A DNA stretch of 64,000 nt. Source: Lysinibacillus sp. OF-1 (GTDB lineage: Bacteria > Bacillota > Bacilli > Bacillales_A > Planococcaceae). Shown one piece after another: positions 26,276 through 35,764 of the stretch. Position 1 is the first letter of the stretch, and each line of letters begins with the position of its first letter. Location of the stretch: NCBI RefSeq assembly GCF_028356935.1, contig NZ_CP102798.1, positions 310,001-374,000 of the forward strand, written 5' to 3'. A program made the position numbers and the translations under genes. The notes beneath the pieces were generated by a model that worked only from the letters and a program-made list of their open reading frames with translations, did no database searches and had not been told where the DNA came from.

Positions 26276-27427
26276 TTGAAACCAAAATATACTTTAAGAC
26301 AAATTTATGGTGATAATGCTGTATATACGCCAAGAACGCCGTATAGTGATAATCCGTGGATGATGGACGAACCTCATAAGCTGGATGCTTTAACCTCTAG
26401 AGAAGTAGCTATTGCTGATATCCCCGTATTAGTACACCGAGCCACACAAACAGAAAAAGCCCAGGAGCTTCATCAATTAGCAGGGTTACCTTGGATGGAA
26501 CAGCCGTATAGCTATGACACACAGGAAGAATATCTGGCACAGATCCAATCTTGGTGTGAGGAAGGGAAGACAATTGTTTGTCAGTATATACATGACTTAG
26601 AGCATATGGATCGTCAATGCTATTGGATGGATGCCGAAAAGTTTAATGAGCTGAATACAAAAGCATATATCGATCATTTAATTGATAGTAAATTCATTCC
26701 AAGTCGTTTAAATGTAGAAACCTATAGACTCTCTGATGCCATAAAAAATTGGCAGCCACCTGTTGTACTAAAGCCTGGAGATGATTCCCCAACATCGGGA
26801 GGATATGGTGTCATCATTTGCCATAATAAAGAAGAGCTGACAGAAGGTATACGCCAATTTCGAATGACTGGCACTGACAGTATCATTATTGAAGAACTTT
26901 TACAAACAAAGCACAATTATAGCTGTCAATTTATTTACTGTGAGGAGCTAGGGATTCAATACTTAGGAGCTTCACAGCAAATAACAGATGACAACGGCAT
27001 TTATGAAGGAAATATCATAGTAGATAAAGTACCTGAAAAAGTAATTGAGGCAGGAAAACATATAATGAAGCGTGGTGTGGAGGAAGGTTTTGTTGGTGTG
27101 GCAGGCTTTGATTTAATTGTGACAGAGGCTGGTGATGTTCAAGCCATTGACTTAAATTTCCGTCAGAATGGTTCTACCTCTATGCTGATGTTTCATGATG
27201 CTTTAGGAAAGCCCATTAATAAATTTGCTTCCTATGCTGCACAAGATCCGCAACAGAATGATCACTTCTTTCAAACAATTAAGCAATGTATAGAACAGGA
27301 AGCATTATTTCCGTTATCTTTCTATGATGGGGATTACTTTGATGAGCCCGTTGCCTCTAGATTTGTCGGCATATGGTACGCTGAAACGCTAGATGAGATT
27401 GAAAAGCTAGAGAAGGAATTATTATAG
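26276..27427 (+). CDS. ATP-grasp domain protein
   Basis: 383 aa, cytoplasmic. The ATP-grasp core shows VVLKPGDDSPTSGGYGVII (lysine and glycine loop), SIIIEELLQTKHNYSCQF, and the metal-binding end VQAIDLNFRQNGSTS. These enzymes join a carboxylate to an amine or thiol through an acyl phosphate; the substrates here are unknown. TTG start with GAGGG 9 bases upstream. Could make a dipeptide or modify a metabolite. Confidence 0.75.
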   Translation: MKPKYTLRQIYGDNAVYTPRTPYSDNPWMMDEPHKLDALTSREVAIADIPVLVHRATQTEKAQELHQLAGLPWMEQPYSYDTQEEYLAQIQSWCEEGKTIVCQYIHDLEHMDRQCYWMDAEKFNELNTKAYIDHLIDSKFIPSRLNVETYRLSDAIKNWQPPVVLKPGDDSPTSGGYGVIICHNKEELTEGIRQFRMTGTDSIIIEELLQTKHNYSCQFIYCEELGIQYLGASQQITDDNGIYEGNIIVDKVPEKVIEAGKHIMKRGVEEGFVGVAGFDLIVTEAGDVQAIDLNFRQNGSTSMLMFHDALGKPINKFASYAAQDPQQNDHFFQTIKQCIEQEALFPLSFYDGDYFDEPVASRFVGIWYAETLDEIEKLEKELL

Positions 27428-27430
27428 TTA

Positions 27431-27465
27431 AAAAGAATGGTCATTAATCGACCATTCTTTTTTTA
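27431..27465. terminator. Bidirectional terminator overlapping the end of the ABC permease gene
   Basis: AAAGAATGGTC/GACCATTCTTT stem with 7-nt loop and long T tract. The last codons of the leftward permease gene are inside the stem. Confidence 0.85.
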
Positions 27466-28151
27466 TAGATAACTGCTGCGAAAAACCAAGAAACAAGTGT
27501 CCATACAATGATTGTCAACAGAGGAATGACCACATCTGGCATGGAATACGAACCTTCTAATGCCTCTGCTAAAAGTAATAATTGTGAGCTAGGCAACCAT
27601 TCTGCTATTTTTAAGATTGGGTTGACAGAAGATAAAGCTAGAGCAAAAGGACCGAAAGAGAATATTAACATTACAGGCAACACAATGATGGATGCCTCCA
27701 TAATGGATTTAGCAAATAAACCACATATTGTACCTAATGCAATATAAAACAAAGCTGAAAGTAATAATGCTATTACTATGATGAAAAGATTAGCAGGCTC
27801 ATAGCCAACTAGAAAAATAGTCACAGCTTCAGCTAGAATTGTAATTATTAAAACAAACAAGCTTTTACCAATTAAAATATCACCAAGTGATGCTGGGGAT
27901 AGCATGAGACTGCGAAGAGTGTTTTTTTCTTTTTCCTCTGCAATTAAGCAACATTGGACATATGTTGTTACTACAGCAAAGGCCATGTTGATTGGTAGAA
28001 AATATATACTAATACTATTGGAGCCTGATTGATTATATAAATAAGCCATTATTAGCGGCAGAAGCACCATCGTCGATACAGCATAGTTACGTGAAAATTC
28101 CTTATAATCCTTCACCAATATAGCTTGAATACGTGTCATTGAAAAATTCAT
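27444..28151 (-). CDS. ABC-2 type transporter permease
   Basis: 235 aa with about six membrane helices; first cytoplasmic stretch MTRIQAILVKDYKEFSRNY, then the EEKEKNTLRSLMLSPAS motif of the ABC-2/YhaP-CcmB-like exporters. It overlaps the ATPase gene by 4 bases (ATGA), so the two make one exporter. The substrate may be an antimicrobial peptide or lipid, as for other LytTR-regulated exporters (inference). Confidence 0.88.
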   Translation of the reverse strand: MNFSMTRIQAILVKDYKEFSRNYAVSTMVLLPLIMAYLYNQSGSNSISIYFLPINMAFAVVTTYVQCCLIAEEKEKNTLRSLMLSPASLGDILIGKSLFVLIITILAEAVTIFLVGYEPANLFIIVIALLLSALFYIALGTICGLFAKSIMEASIIVLPVMLIFSFGPFALALSSVNPILKIAEWLPSSQLLLLAEALEGSYSMPDVVIPLLTIIVWTLVSWFFAAVIYKKRMVD

Positions 28152-28996
28152 ACTAAATCACTCCCTGTTATTTGCATAAAAATATCACCCAATGTCGGCT
28201 CATTTGTATTAATTCTTGTAACTTCGTTGGAATGCATCCATTGATAAAGCTTCTCTGCATCTTGTGCACCGTTTTGTATAATCTCTTGCATGCCATTTTT
28301 GAGTTCAACTGTAATAGAATCAGAGCCAAATTCCTGTTTTAAATCCTTTGGTGCACCTATTGCTCGAATTTTTCCCTTATGAAGGAAGGCTACACGGTCA
28401 CAAAGTATCTCTGCTTCGCTCATATCATGAGTGGTTAAAAAAATAGTTGTCCCCATATCATTTAATTTTCGTAAGCCATTATAAATATGCTGTGTATTGA
28501 CAGGGTCTAAAGCAGAAGTAGGCTCATCTAAAAATAATAATTCAGGCTTATGCATAATAGCACGAGCAAGGGTAACACGTTGAATCATTCCTTTTGAAAG
28601 CTGACTGATCTTCTTTTTACGTTCCGCATATAAGTTTACAAAATCTAAAGCCTCTTTTACGGCAGAGTGGGATAGCTGATATAAGTTACTATAAAATAAT
28701 AAATTTTCTTCAATAGATAGTCTTGTATACAAACCACTATTATCTGTTAAAATACCAAAACGTTTACGATTTTGACTTTGCTTCATTTCAGATGCTGGTT
28801 GCCCAAATAATAGGACATTACCAGCCGACTTATCTGTTTGTGCGGTTAATATTTTAATAGTAGTTGTTTTACCAGAACCACTTGGACCAAGAAAGCCGAA
28901 TATTTCCCCCTTCTGAATTGTAAAAGAAACATCTTGCAATGCTGTTTCTTTATTAAATGTTTTTTTCAAGTGCTGCACATCAATCACTGTGTTCAT
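28148..28996 (-). CDS. ABC transporter ATP-binding protein (exporter)
   Basis: 282 aa. Walker A GPSGSGKTT, signature LSKGMIQRVTLARAI, Walker B LLFLDEPTSALD and TTHDMSEAEILCDRV; a C-terminal extension of about 70 residues follows, common in drug/bacteriocin exporters. AGGAGG is 8 bases before the ATG. Operon with the permease; the LytTR fusion gene lies 147 bases upstream on the same strand. Confidence 0.92.
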   Translation of the reverse strand: MNTVIDVQHLKKTFNKETALQDVSFTIQKGEIFGFLGPSGSGKTTTIKILTAQTDKSAGNVLLFGQPASEMKQSQNRKRFGILTDNSGLYTRLSIEENLLFYSNLYQLSHSAVKEALDFVNLYAERKKKISQLSKGMIQRVTLARAIMHKPELLFLDEPTSALDPVNTQHIYNGLRKLNDMGTTIFLTTHDMSEAEILCDRVAFLHKGKIRAIGAPKDLKQEFGSDSITVELKNGMQEIIQNGAQDAEKLYQWMHSNEVTRINTNEPTLGDIFMQITGSDLV

Positions 28997-29142
28997 GTGT
29001 AAACCTCCTGTTTGTTGTTGATGTCTACACTATAAGCAACAAACATAAGGTACACAGTATAAATCGGGTGAAAGGCGGAAAAATGATCCTCAGTGAAACA
29101 ATATTAAAGGTGACAGGAGTCGTTTATTTCCTGGGAAATCTA

Positions 29143-30099
29143 CTATATTCCGAGTATTTCCTTTAAATCTGCTAATTTATTTTTCGACAGTGGGACAACA
29201 GCCTTTTCAGTGCTATTGAGTGCTAGACTATAGCTGTTACGTGTCCATGTAATGATTTCACGAACCTTTTGCAGATTCACAATATAAGAACGATGGCTTC
29301 TAAAAAAGCCGAATGGTGTCAATTTTTGCTCTAGCTCATTGAGCGATAAAGTACATGGATATGCTTCTCCAGCCACATAGATAGAAACATCACCTTCAAC
29401 ACTTTCAATATAATCAATTTCGGGTGGATTAAATAAAATAATCTTATCATTTTTCTTTGTTGGGATTTTATCAATGCGAATTGGTGCAGATTCAATTTGC
29501 TGAGGTGATTGTTCTATTTCATCCTCCTTTACATCTAACGCATGCAAACCAGCTCCGTCTAATCTATGTATAGCTGTACTCATAATCATTAAATCTTCTA
29601 GATTGGTCGATAATAAAATGATGGTTTTTTGCTGTTTTATTTGACTATTTAATAATTGTTGGATATTTTGTTTTGAAAATTCATCTATATTTTGAAAGGG
29701 CTCTTCTAAAATTTGAATAGGTGCTTGATGGAGATACGTATTCAATAACTTTAATCGCTGTTTTTCACTATGAGAAAGCCGACTAATTCTAGTGTTTTTT
29801 TGTTCAGTAAGGCTAAAGAGCTTTAATAGATTCTCCGTTTCGTTCGTTGGACGGTTAAAAAGTCTCAATAAAAACTGGATATATTCACGAGCAGTAAGTC
29901 GCTCATATAACGCACTTTCACGAAAATGAGTATATGTATCATGTCGGTTCATAAACCATCGCATTAATGTATGTATTTTTGAAATATCTGTATAGATGCC
30001 GATAATAGTGCCAGGTTGTAAAGAAAGCTGAAAGCTCGGATAAATAACATTGCCTGCTTCAATATAGGGTTCAACCTGAATATCAATATTTTGTTCCAT
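29143..30099 (-). CDS. ABC-like domain fused to LytTR DNA-binding domain
   Basis: 318 aa. Residues 1-190 look like an ABC ATPase whose Walker A is destroyed (TIIGIYTDISKIHTLMRWF in place of GxxGxGKS/T), while a weakened signature (RLSHSEKQRLKLLN) and Walker B (IQILEEPFQNIDE) remain. Residues 215-318 are a LytTR domain (PEIDYIESVEGDVSIYV; FFRSHRSYIVNLQKV). This ABC-LytTR pairing is known in Firmicutes as a regulator class next to ABC exporters, which matches the downstream transporter. It probably reports on the exporter or its substrate to control that operon. Confidence 0.82.
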   Translation of the reverse strand: MEQNIDIQVEPYIEAGNVIYPSFQLSLQPGTIIGIYTDISKIHTLMRWFMNRHDTYTHFRESALYERLTAREYIQFLLRLFNRPTNETENLLKLFSLTEQKNTRISRLSHSEKQRLKLLNTYLHQAPIQILEEPFQNIDEFSKQNIQQLLNSQIKQQKTIILLSTNLEDLMIMSTAIHRLDGAGLHALDVKEDEIEQSPQQIESAPIRIDKIPTKKNDKIILFNPPEIDYIESVEGDVSIYVAGEAYPCTLSLNELEQKLTPFGFFRSHRSYIVNLQKVREIITWTRNSYSLALNSTEKAVVPLSKNKLADLKEILGI

Positions 30100-30101
30100 G
30101 T

Positions 30102-30689
30102 TTATTCCTCCTGAAATTTTCTAGCTTGTAAAAAGCTTCGGATGTCATTGTGTGCCTGCAAGTAGCTCCTTTGGCAATAATTAGAGTTAGAGGCGTCCAT
30201 AAAACCATGTAAACCCTGATATTGTTTGGTCTGAACATTCGGTATGCGACCAAGTGCATTCTTTAATATTTGCACATCAAAACTACTTTCATAGCTAGGT
30301 AAAACGACTAAAGTTGGACATGCAGGTAGGATATCGAAGTATTGGCGGATACGTGAACCATACACACAAATGACGCGGTGTAGGGGGAGTGTGGCTAATC
30401 GCCAAGCCAAAGTTGCACCTACGCTATAACCAATTAATACCACTTCATTATAATTTTGAGCTGCCGCCAGTATTTTTTGAGAAAGTAACTCTAGAGGGGC
30501 ATCGAAGCCAACTGTCTGCATGTAAAATTCATATGCTTGCTTTTCTTGCTCATATGAAAAGGATAAACCATCTGAATAGAACGAAATACAGGAAACGGAA
30601 GTGTTTTCATCACTATATGTTTGGACTTGTTCTTTTATAAAATGATTAACTCCATATATTTCATGTAATATAAAAATTTTTCTCCTCAT
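30102..30689 (-). CDS. Alpha/beta hydrolase, dienelactone hydrolase-like
   Basis: 195 aa. The nucleophile elbow is GYSVGA (Ser nucleophile), the catalytic His is in GLHGFMD, and the start KIFILHEIYGVNHFIKEQV matches the DLH family. It lies 2 bases upstream of the ABC-LytTR gene, so they are co-transcribed. The role in the exporter operon is unclear: it might hydrolyse a lactone or ester drug or a lipid. Confidence 0.78.
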   Translation of the reverse strand: MRRKIFILHEIYGVNHFIKEQVQTYSDENTSVSCISFYSDGLSFSYEQEKQAYEFYMQTVGFDAPLELLSQKILAAAQNYNEVVLIGYSVGATLAWRLATLPLHRVICVYGSRIRQYFDILPACPTLVVLPSYESSFDVQILKNALGRIPNVQTKQYQGLHGFMDASNSNYCQRSYLQAHNDIRSFLQARKFQEE

Positions 30690-30885
30690 TATTGCCCTCT
30701 ATTATCTTTTTTCCAATAGTGTATCAAAAAGTAAGTATAACGTATATTTAACGTTAAAATGAACAGTGATAACCTCGTTCAAAAAGTACAAAGCTGGACA
30801 TTTTTACGTTTATGGATAAAAAAACACAAATTTGTTCATCGAGTATTATATGTACTCAAAAAATTGAATTTGCTATCATCTTTTT

Positions 30886-30904
30886 GATAATGATTCTCAT
30901 TATT
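30886..30904 (+). promoter_or_regulatory. Fur box upstream of the siderophore-binding lipoprotein
   Basis: GATAATGATTCTCATTATT matches the 19-bp consensus at 17 positions. It lies 28 bases before the gene. The remainder of this 240-base gap is AT-rich start region of two divergent genes. Confidence 0.85.
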
Positions 30905-30932
30905 TTGCTAGAAAATTAAAGGAGGACATACA

Positions 30933-31934
30933 ATGAAGAAGCCGTGGATAATGGTGCTGTTCACTTTGTTACTATCAGTCTTGCTAGTAGCATGTAATAA
31001 TGCCGAAGAGAAGGTAGCGAATCAAACCCAAAAAGAAAAAGAGGAAATAAAGGAAGAACCGTCCATTTATCCTCTAACATATACAGACACTTTAGGGAAG
31101 GAAGTAATAATTGAGAAAGAGCCGAAACGTGTTATTTCTTTGATGCATGTATTATACCCAGATGTTCTATTAGCATTAGATACCAAGCCAATAGGTATAG
31201 CAAATGCTGATACTATGTTTAATTTATGGGAAGCCTATCAATCTTTTGTGGAAGAACAAACATTTACTGATATTGGGGATGTTAGAAGCCCAAGTCTTGA
31301 AAAAATACTAGAACTAAAACCAGATTTAATTTTGGCTGCTTCAGGTGTTCATGATCAGCTATATGACCAATTGTCAGCCATAGCACCTGTTGTGTATTTA
31401 AATCAAAGAGCGATGTCTACTGATCAAGAGTTAGCTGTAACGGAAATTTCAAAGGTATTGGGGAAAGAGCAACAAGGAAAGGCACTGCTAGAAGAAGTAA
31501 GCAAAAAAATCACAGATGGCCGAGAAGCTTTGAAGAATTTTACAGCCAAAGGAGAAACTGTAGTCTTTACATCCGTAAATACGAAAGAAGAGTTTTGGAT
31601 ATATGGGAAAAATATTGCGCCAACGAATCCTGAACATGGTTTAGGAATTAAAGTTCCACAAAATTACCCAGAAGATATGACAAAGGAAGTAAGTATGGAG
31701 GGGATGTCAGTCTTAAACCCAGATCATCTATTTATTTTCCTTGATAAAAGTGGAATTACCATGAGTGAAGAGGAATTTTTAAAATCCTATGAAGAAAGCG
31801 CGGTATGGAAGAACATCAATGCAGTTAAAAATAAAAATATTTATATAGTCGATCGTTCTTTATTTGCACAGGATGCACCAATTGCAACTATGTATGGAAT
31901 TGATATAGTAGTAGATTTGTTAAAAGATAAATAA
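30933..31934 (+). CDS. Iron-siderophore ABC transporter substrate-binding lipoprotein
   Basis: 333 aa with signal peptide and lipobox LLVAC. The FhuD/FecB fold (Peripla_BP_2) is clear: TYTDTLGKEVIIEKEPKRVISL, then IGDVRSPSLEKILELKPDLILA. It captures a ferric siderophore at the cell surface. No permease or ATPase gene is next to it, so it must use a FecCD-type transporter encoded elsewhere. AAAGGAGGACA precedes the ATG; a Fur box controls it. Confidence 0.92.
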   Translation: MKKPWIMVLFTLLLSVLLVACNNAEEKVANQTQKEKEEIKEEPSIYPLTYTDTLGKEVIIEKEPKRVISLMHVLYPDVLLALDTKPIGIANADTMFNLWEAYQSFVEEQTFTDIGDVRSPSLEKILELKPDLILAASGVHDQLYDQLSAIAPVVYLNQRAMSTDQELAVTEISKVLGKEQQGKALLEEVSKKITDGREALKNFTAKGETVVFTSVNTKEEFWIYGKNIAPTNPEHGLGIKVPQNYPEDMTKEVSMEGMSVLNPDHLFIFLDKSGITMSEEEFLKSYEESAVWKNINAVKNKNIYIVDRSLFAQDAPIATMYGIDIVVDLLKDK

Positions 31935-32041
31935 ATATGATTAAAATGAAATAGTATGCCTAGTGCATACTATTTCTTTAAGAATATTAAAAAATGGTGA
32001 CAGGATATGTATTATTATTATGTTTTGTAATAATTTTATTT

Positions 32042-32067
32042 GATAATGATTATCATTATCGTATAAT
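32042..32067 (+). promoter_or_regulatory. Perfect 19-bp Fur box and -10 of the flavin reductase gene
   Basis: GATAATGATTATCATTATC (32042-32060) is identical to the Fur consensus and ends one base before the TATAAT at 32062-32067. The leader of about 110 bases up to the start codon shows no other motif. Confidence 0.92.
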
Positions 32068-32185
32068 GGAATTAAGGAGGAAGTTCAAAGTAGTTTAGAC
32101 AATTAGAAATACACAGTAGGGCTGTCATGCAATGTTAGTCCAATTGTTGAGATAGGTAATGACAAATTGAAAGGTGTGTTAAGTA

Positions 32186-33235
32186 TTGTTAGAACAAGAA
32201 TTGTATGATGTAACAATCATTGGTGGTGGGCCCGCAGGTCTATATTCTAGTTTTTACTGTGGTTTACGAGAAATGAAAACGAAGCTAATTGAATCACAAC
32301 CACAGCTAGGCGGTAAAATTCATGTTTACCCAGAGAAAATGATTTGGGATGTTGGGGGTGTAACGCCTATTTCAGGGGGACAACTAATTAAGCAATTAGT
32401 TGAGCAAGCCTTAACGTTTAACCCTTCTATTTATACAGATGAAAAAGTGCTGTCCATTGCCAAAAATGAAGATGGCATTTTTATGATCACTGCGGAGTCA
32501 GGAAACATTCATTATTCCAAAACGGTTATTGTCGCTATTGGCGGAGGTATCCTGAATCCTCAAAAAATTGAAATTGAAGGCGCTGAACGCTTTGAAGTTT
32601 CTAATTTAAATTACACAATTAAATCCTATGAAAAATTTAAGAATAAGGCAGTTATTATTTCCGGTGGTGGTAACACTGCTGTAGACTGGGCATTAGAGTT
32701 AATGGAAGTAGCTTCCAAAGTCTATTTAACATATCGAAAAGATACATTGTCTGCACATGAGGCTCAAATTACAGAGCTTACAAATAGTTCTATTGAATGC
32801 CATTTCAATTCTGAAATTACGAAACTGATTGCAGACGATCAAGCAGGAATGATTAAAGCGATTTCTTTAACTAATCATGAAACAGGCACTGTAACAGAGA
32901 TTCCTATTGACGAAGTGGTCATCAGTCATGGATATGTACGTGATAAGGAGCTATTAGATAATAGTCCGTTAGCCATTGACCGTAAAAATGATTATTTTAT
33001 AGCTGGTTCGATTAATAGTGAATCGTCCATTCCGGGCCTTTATGCAGCAGGTGATATTCTTCACCATGATGGTAAAATCCATTTAATTGCAGCTGCCTTC
33101 CACGATGCACTCCATGCAGTAAATAGTGCGAAGAAATATATTCAACCTGATGCTTCTGAGGGCGGTATCGTTTCCTCACATAATGATATTTTCAAACAAC
33201 GTAATCGCAAGCTACTACAGGAAAGTTTAAAATAA
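32186..33235 (+). CDS. NAD(P)H-dependent flavin oxidoreductase (YumC/IruO-like ferredoxin reductase)
   Basis: 349 aa. FAD motif TIIGGGPAGLYSSFY, NAD(P) motif VIISGGGNTAVDWALELM, and C-terminal GLYAAGDILHHDGKIHLIAAAFHDA. No CxxC is present, so it is not a thioredoxin reductase but belongs with ferredoxin-NADP reductases such as YumC. Staphylococcal IruO, a Fur-controlled member, reduces ferric siderophores and drives heme oxygenases; the perfect Fur box makes that role likely here (inference). TTG start, AAAGGTG about 10 bases upstream. Confidence 0.85.
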   Translation: MLEQELYDVTIIGGGPAGLYSSFYCGLREMKTKLIESQPQLGGKIHVYPEKMIWDVGGVTPISGGQLIKQLVEQALTFNPSIYTDEKVLSIAKNEDGIFMITAESGNIHYSKTVIVAIGGGILNPQKIEIEGAERFEVSNLNYTIKSYEKFKNKAVIISGGGNTAVDWALELMEVASKVYLTYRKDTLSAHEAQITELTNSSIECHFNSEITKLIADDQAGMIKAISLTNHETGTVTEIPIDEVVISHGYVRDKELLDNSPLAIDRKNDYFIAGSINSESSIPGLYAAGDILHHDGKIHLIAAAFHDALHAVNSAKKYIQPDASEGGIVSSHNDIFKQRNRKLLQESLK

Positions 33236-33315
33236 TCGATTTTAGGAGCACTGATGCATTGTTGGTGTTCCTTTCTTTTTGTCTTAATACTATGAAGTGA
33301 AGGAGAGCATTCAAA

Positions 33316-34128
33316 ATGGATATACAAGAAATCATAGAATTCTACACAACTGCTCCATTAACATTTTTGGATGTGATTACGGAGAAGATTTCCTCCGAAA
33401 CGGTCGTTACGAATTACAAGACGATGACGAATGCAGCTGGTTTAATATTTCCTATCAATGGAGTAGCAGATGTTAAAATTGAAGGCAAAAATTACCGATT
33501 AGAAAAAGGACAGATTATCCATGCGGGTCCAAACTTATCTATCCAACGAACAATTACAAGCGATACTAAATTCGAGTATGCTGTCATTCATTTTCAACTA
33601 TCAGACGGAGAAAATTCAAAGTTTCCACTCTACAATCGTCATTTTGCCTTACAGGTAGGAGAGCAGCTAAAATTAATGAATTTGTTGCAGCAATTAATAC
33701 AAAATTATGTCATGGGTAGTCATTTATCATTTCTTCAATCGAAAGCTCTTTTTTTTAATATTTTAGAAGAAATCATTTTAGTCATTAAAATGAGGGATTA
33801 TCAATATAAAAAAGAAAATATAACGTTAATTACGGAGTATATGCAAGAAAACTATACAAAGAATATGACTGTTATGGATATCGCGAATCATTTTAAAATG
33901 GAAAGAAGGAAACTGTCCTATCTATTTGAGAAAAAAATGGGTGTTAGCCCGAATGTTTATCTTACTGTTTTGCGTATTCAAAAATCTAAAGTATTATTGA
34001 GAACTTCTCATTTATCTGTTAAAGATATTGCGGAAAAAGTGGGTTACACAGATTACTTTTATTTTAGCCGTGTATTTAAAAAAATAACAGGTTTATCGCC
34101 TAGCCAATTTCGTAAACATATAAACTAA
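33316..34128 (+). CDS. AraC-family transcriptional regulator
   Basis: 270 aa. N-terminal cupin-like sensor (GVADVKIEGKNYRLEKGQII) and C-terminal double HTH (MTVMDIANHFKMERRKLSYL; VKDIAEKVGYTDYFYFSRVF, then KKITGLSPSQFRK). Position after two Fur-controlled iron genes suggests a siderophore-responsive activator in the style of Btr; no Fur box of its own was seen. GAAGGAGAG precedes the ATG. Confidence 0.88.
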   Translation: MDIQEIIEFYTTAPLTFLDVITEKISSETVVTNYKTMTNAAGLIFPINGVADVKIEGKNYRLEKGQIIHAGPNLSIQRTITSDTKFEYAVIHFQLSDGENSKFPLYNRHFALQVGEQLKLMNLLQQLIQNYVMGSHLSFLQSKALFFNILEEIILVIKMRDYQYKKENITLITEYMQENYTKNMTVMDIANHFKMERRKLSYLFEKKMGVSPNVYLTVLRIQKSKVLLRTSHLSVKDIAEKVGYTDYFYFSRVFKKITGLSPSQFRKHIN

Positions 34129-34129
34129 C

Positions 34130-34168
34130 AAACACCTAGTGAAAAATAACTTTCATTAGGTGTTTTTC
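34130..34168 (+). terminator. Terminator after the araC-type gene
   Basis: AAACACCTAGTGAAA pairs with TTTCATTAGGTGTTT (one G-T pair), then T5. Confidence 0.88.
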
Positions 34169-34238
34169 ATCTAAAAGGAACATATCTTTTCCTTTTTTGG
34201 ACAACCTAAGCTAGAAAAAATAACATGAGGTGATGATC

Positions 34239-35747
34239 ATGAAAATAGAAAGGTCGTCCGAGTGGGAAGAAGGCTTTAGCAATCGATTAAATCATCTTGA
34301 ACAATGGCAGAGCTGGACATTATATAAGATGAACTATGATATTGTGAAAAGGAAATTAATCCCTGATTTTACGGGATTACAAGCAACTAAGTATTTACCG
34401 CACTTAAAACCATTAGTACACCAGTTAGAAGCGGCTGAAACAGTTATTGAGCGCATGAATGGAAAAGCGATTTTAGCCGATGAAGTAGGTCTTGGTAAAA
34501 CGATTGAAGCGGGCTTAATTTTAAAGGAATACCTTATTCGAGGCCTTGTTAAAAGGGCATTAATTTTAGCACCTGCTTCTCTCATTAATCAGTGGATTGA
34601 AGAGTTAAATTTAAAATTTCATATACCGGCCATCGCCTATAAGAAAAATTGTCCAATAGAGCGCTACGATGTCCTCATTATGAGTATGGATACGGCTAAA
34701 AAAAGTCCCCATAAAGAGCGCATTTATGAGCAGGATTACGACATGATTATTATTGATGAGGCACATAAATTAAAGAATAATAAAACACAAATTTATGAGT
34801 TCGTACAAGGGTTAAAGAAAAAGTTTTGCTTATTATTAACAGCCACACCTATTCAGAACGATGTGTTCGAACTGTATTATTTAATTTCCTTATTAAAGCC
34901 AGGGCATTTAGGGAATTACGATACATTCCAGTCAGCCTTCTCTGCTAGTAAGCATCATTTAGAACATGATGATTATTTAAAAGAATTGGTCAATCAGGTA
35001 ATGGTGAGAAATCGGCGAGAAGATACAGGGATTGAATGGACAAATCGCTGTGTTCAAATTGTACCGATTACATTTACGGAGGCAGAGAGGGAAGTTTACG
35101 ATTTGCTTGGAGCCCTTGAAAATACAGGTTCCTTTTCATTAATTACTTTACAAAAGGAAATGTGTAGTAGCAAGGAAGCCACAGCATTAACACTAACGAA
35201 TATGCTAGATGATCATGTGCAGCCACAAGAACTTGAAGCGATTTTAGCAAAGCTTATGGCCTTAGAAGTAAATTCAAAGGCGGAGAAAACGCTAGAAATC
35301 GTAAAACAAGCAGATGACAAGGTTATTATTTTTACAGAGTATCGGGCTACTCAAGTTTATTTACAATGGTATTTGCATACTAATGGCATAACGAGTGTCC
35401 TGTTTAATGGGAAGTTCAATAAAAGCAAACGAGATTATATGAAGCATCTCTTTAAAGAGAGAGCACAGGTACTCATCGCAACTGAGGCAGGAGGCGAAGG
35501 AATCAACCTTCAATTTTGTCATCATGTCATCAACTATGATCTACCATGGAATCCAATGAAGCTAGAGCAACGTATTGGTCGTGTCCATCGTTTGGGACAG
35601 GAGCATGACGTCCATATTTATAATCTTGCGATTGAAAATACCATTGAAGAAAAAATATTGGAGTTACTTCATACAAAAATTGATGTGTTCGAGAAAGTGG
35701 TTGGCGATTTAGATGCGATTTTAACAAACTTTAAAGAATCTGTATGA
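34239..35747 (+). CDS. yqhH: SNF2-type helicase, YqhH-like
   Basis: 502 aa SWI2/SNF2 ATPase. Motif I LADEVGLGKTIEAGLILKEY, motif II IIIDEAHKLKN, motif III LLTATPIQNDVFELYYL, and the C-terminal half with LIATEAGGEGINLQFCHHV and RIGRVHRLGQ. It matches B. subtilis YqhH in size and in its YqhG neighbour. Likely a DNA translocase; biological role unknown. ATG at 34239 has GAGG 8 bases upstream; GTG 34230 and ATG 34233 are less likely. Confidence 0.9.
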   Translation: MKIERSSEWEEGFSNRLNHLEQWQSWTLYKMNYDIVKRKLIPDFTGLQATKYLPHLKPLVHQLEAAETVIERMNGKAILADEVGLGKTIEAGLILKEYLIRGLVKRALILAPASLINQWIEELNLKFHIPAIAYKKNCPIERYDVLIMSMDTAKKSPHKERIYEQDYDMIIIDEAHKLKNNKTQIYEFVQGLKKKFCLLLTATPIQNDVFELYYLISLLKPGHLGNYDTFQSAFSASKHHLEHDDYLKELVNQVMVRNRREDTGIEWTNRCVQIVPITFTEAEREVYDLLGALENTGSFSLITLQKEMCSSKEATALTLTNMLDDHVQPQELEAILAKLMALEVNSKAEKTLEIVKQADDKVIIFTEYRATQVYLQWYLHTNGITSVLFNGKFNKSKRDYMKHLFKERAQVLIATEAGGEGINLQFCHHVINYDLPWNPMKLEQRIGRVHRLGQEHDVHIYNLAIENTIEEKILELLHTKIDVFEKVVGDLDAILTNFKESV

Positions 35748-35764
35748 GGTAAGGAGGGGCAACC

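Noticed and set aside
32186..33235. Thioredoxin reductase (TrxB) for the flavin reductase
   Set aside because: It has no CxxC motif; YumC/IruO-type ferredoxin reductase fits better.
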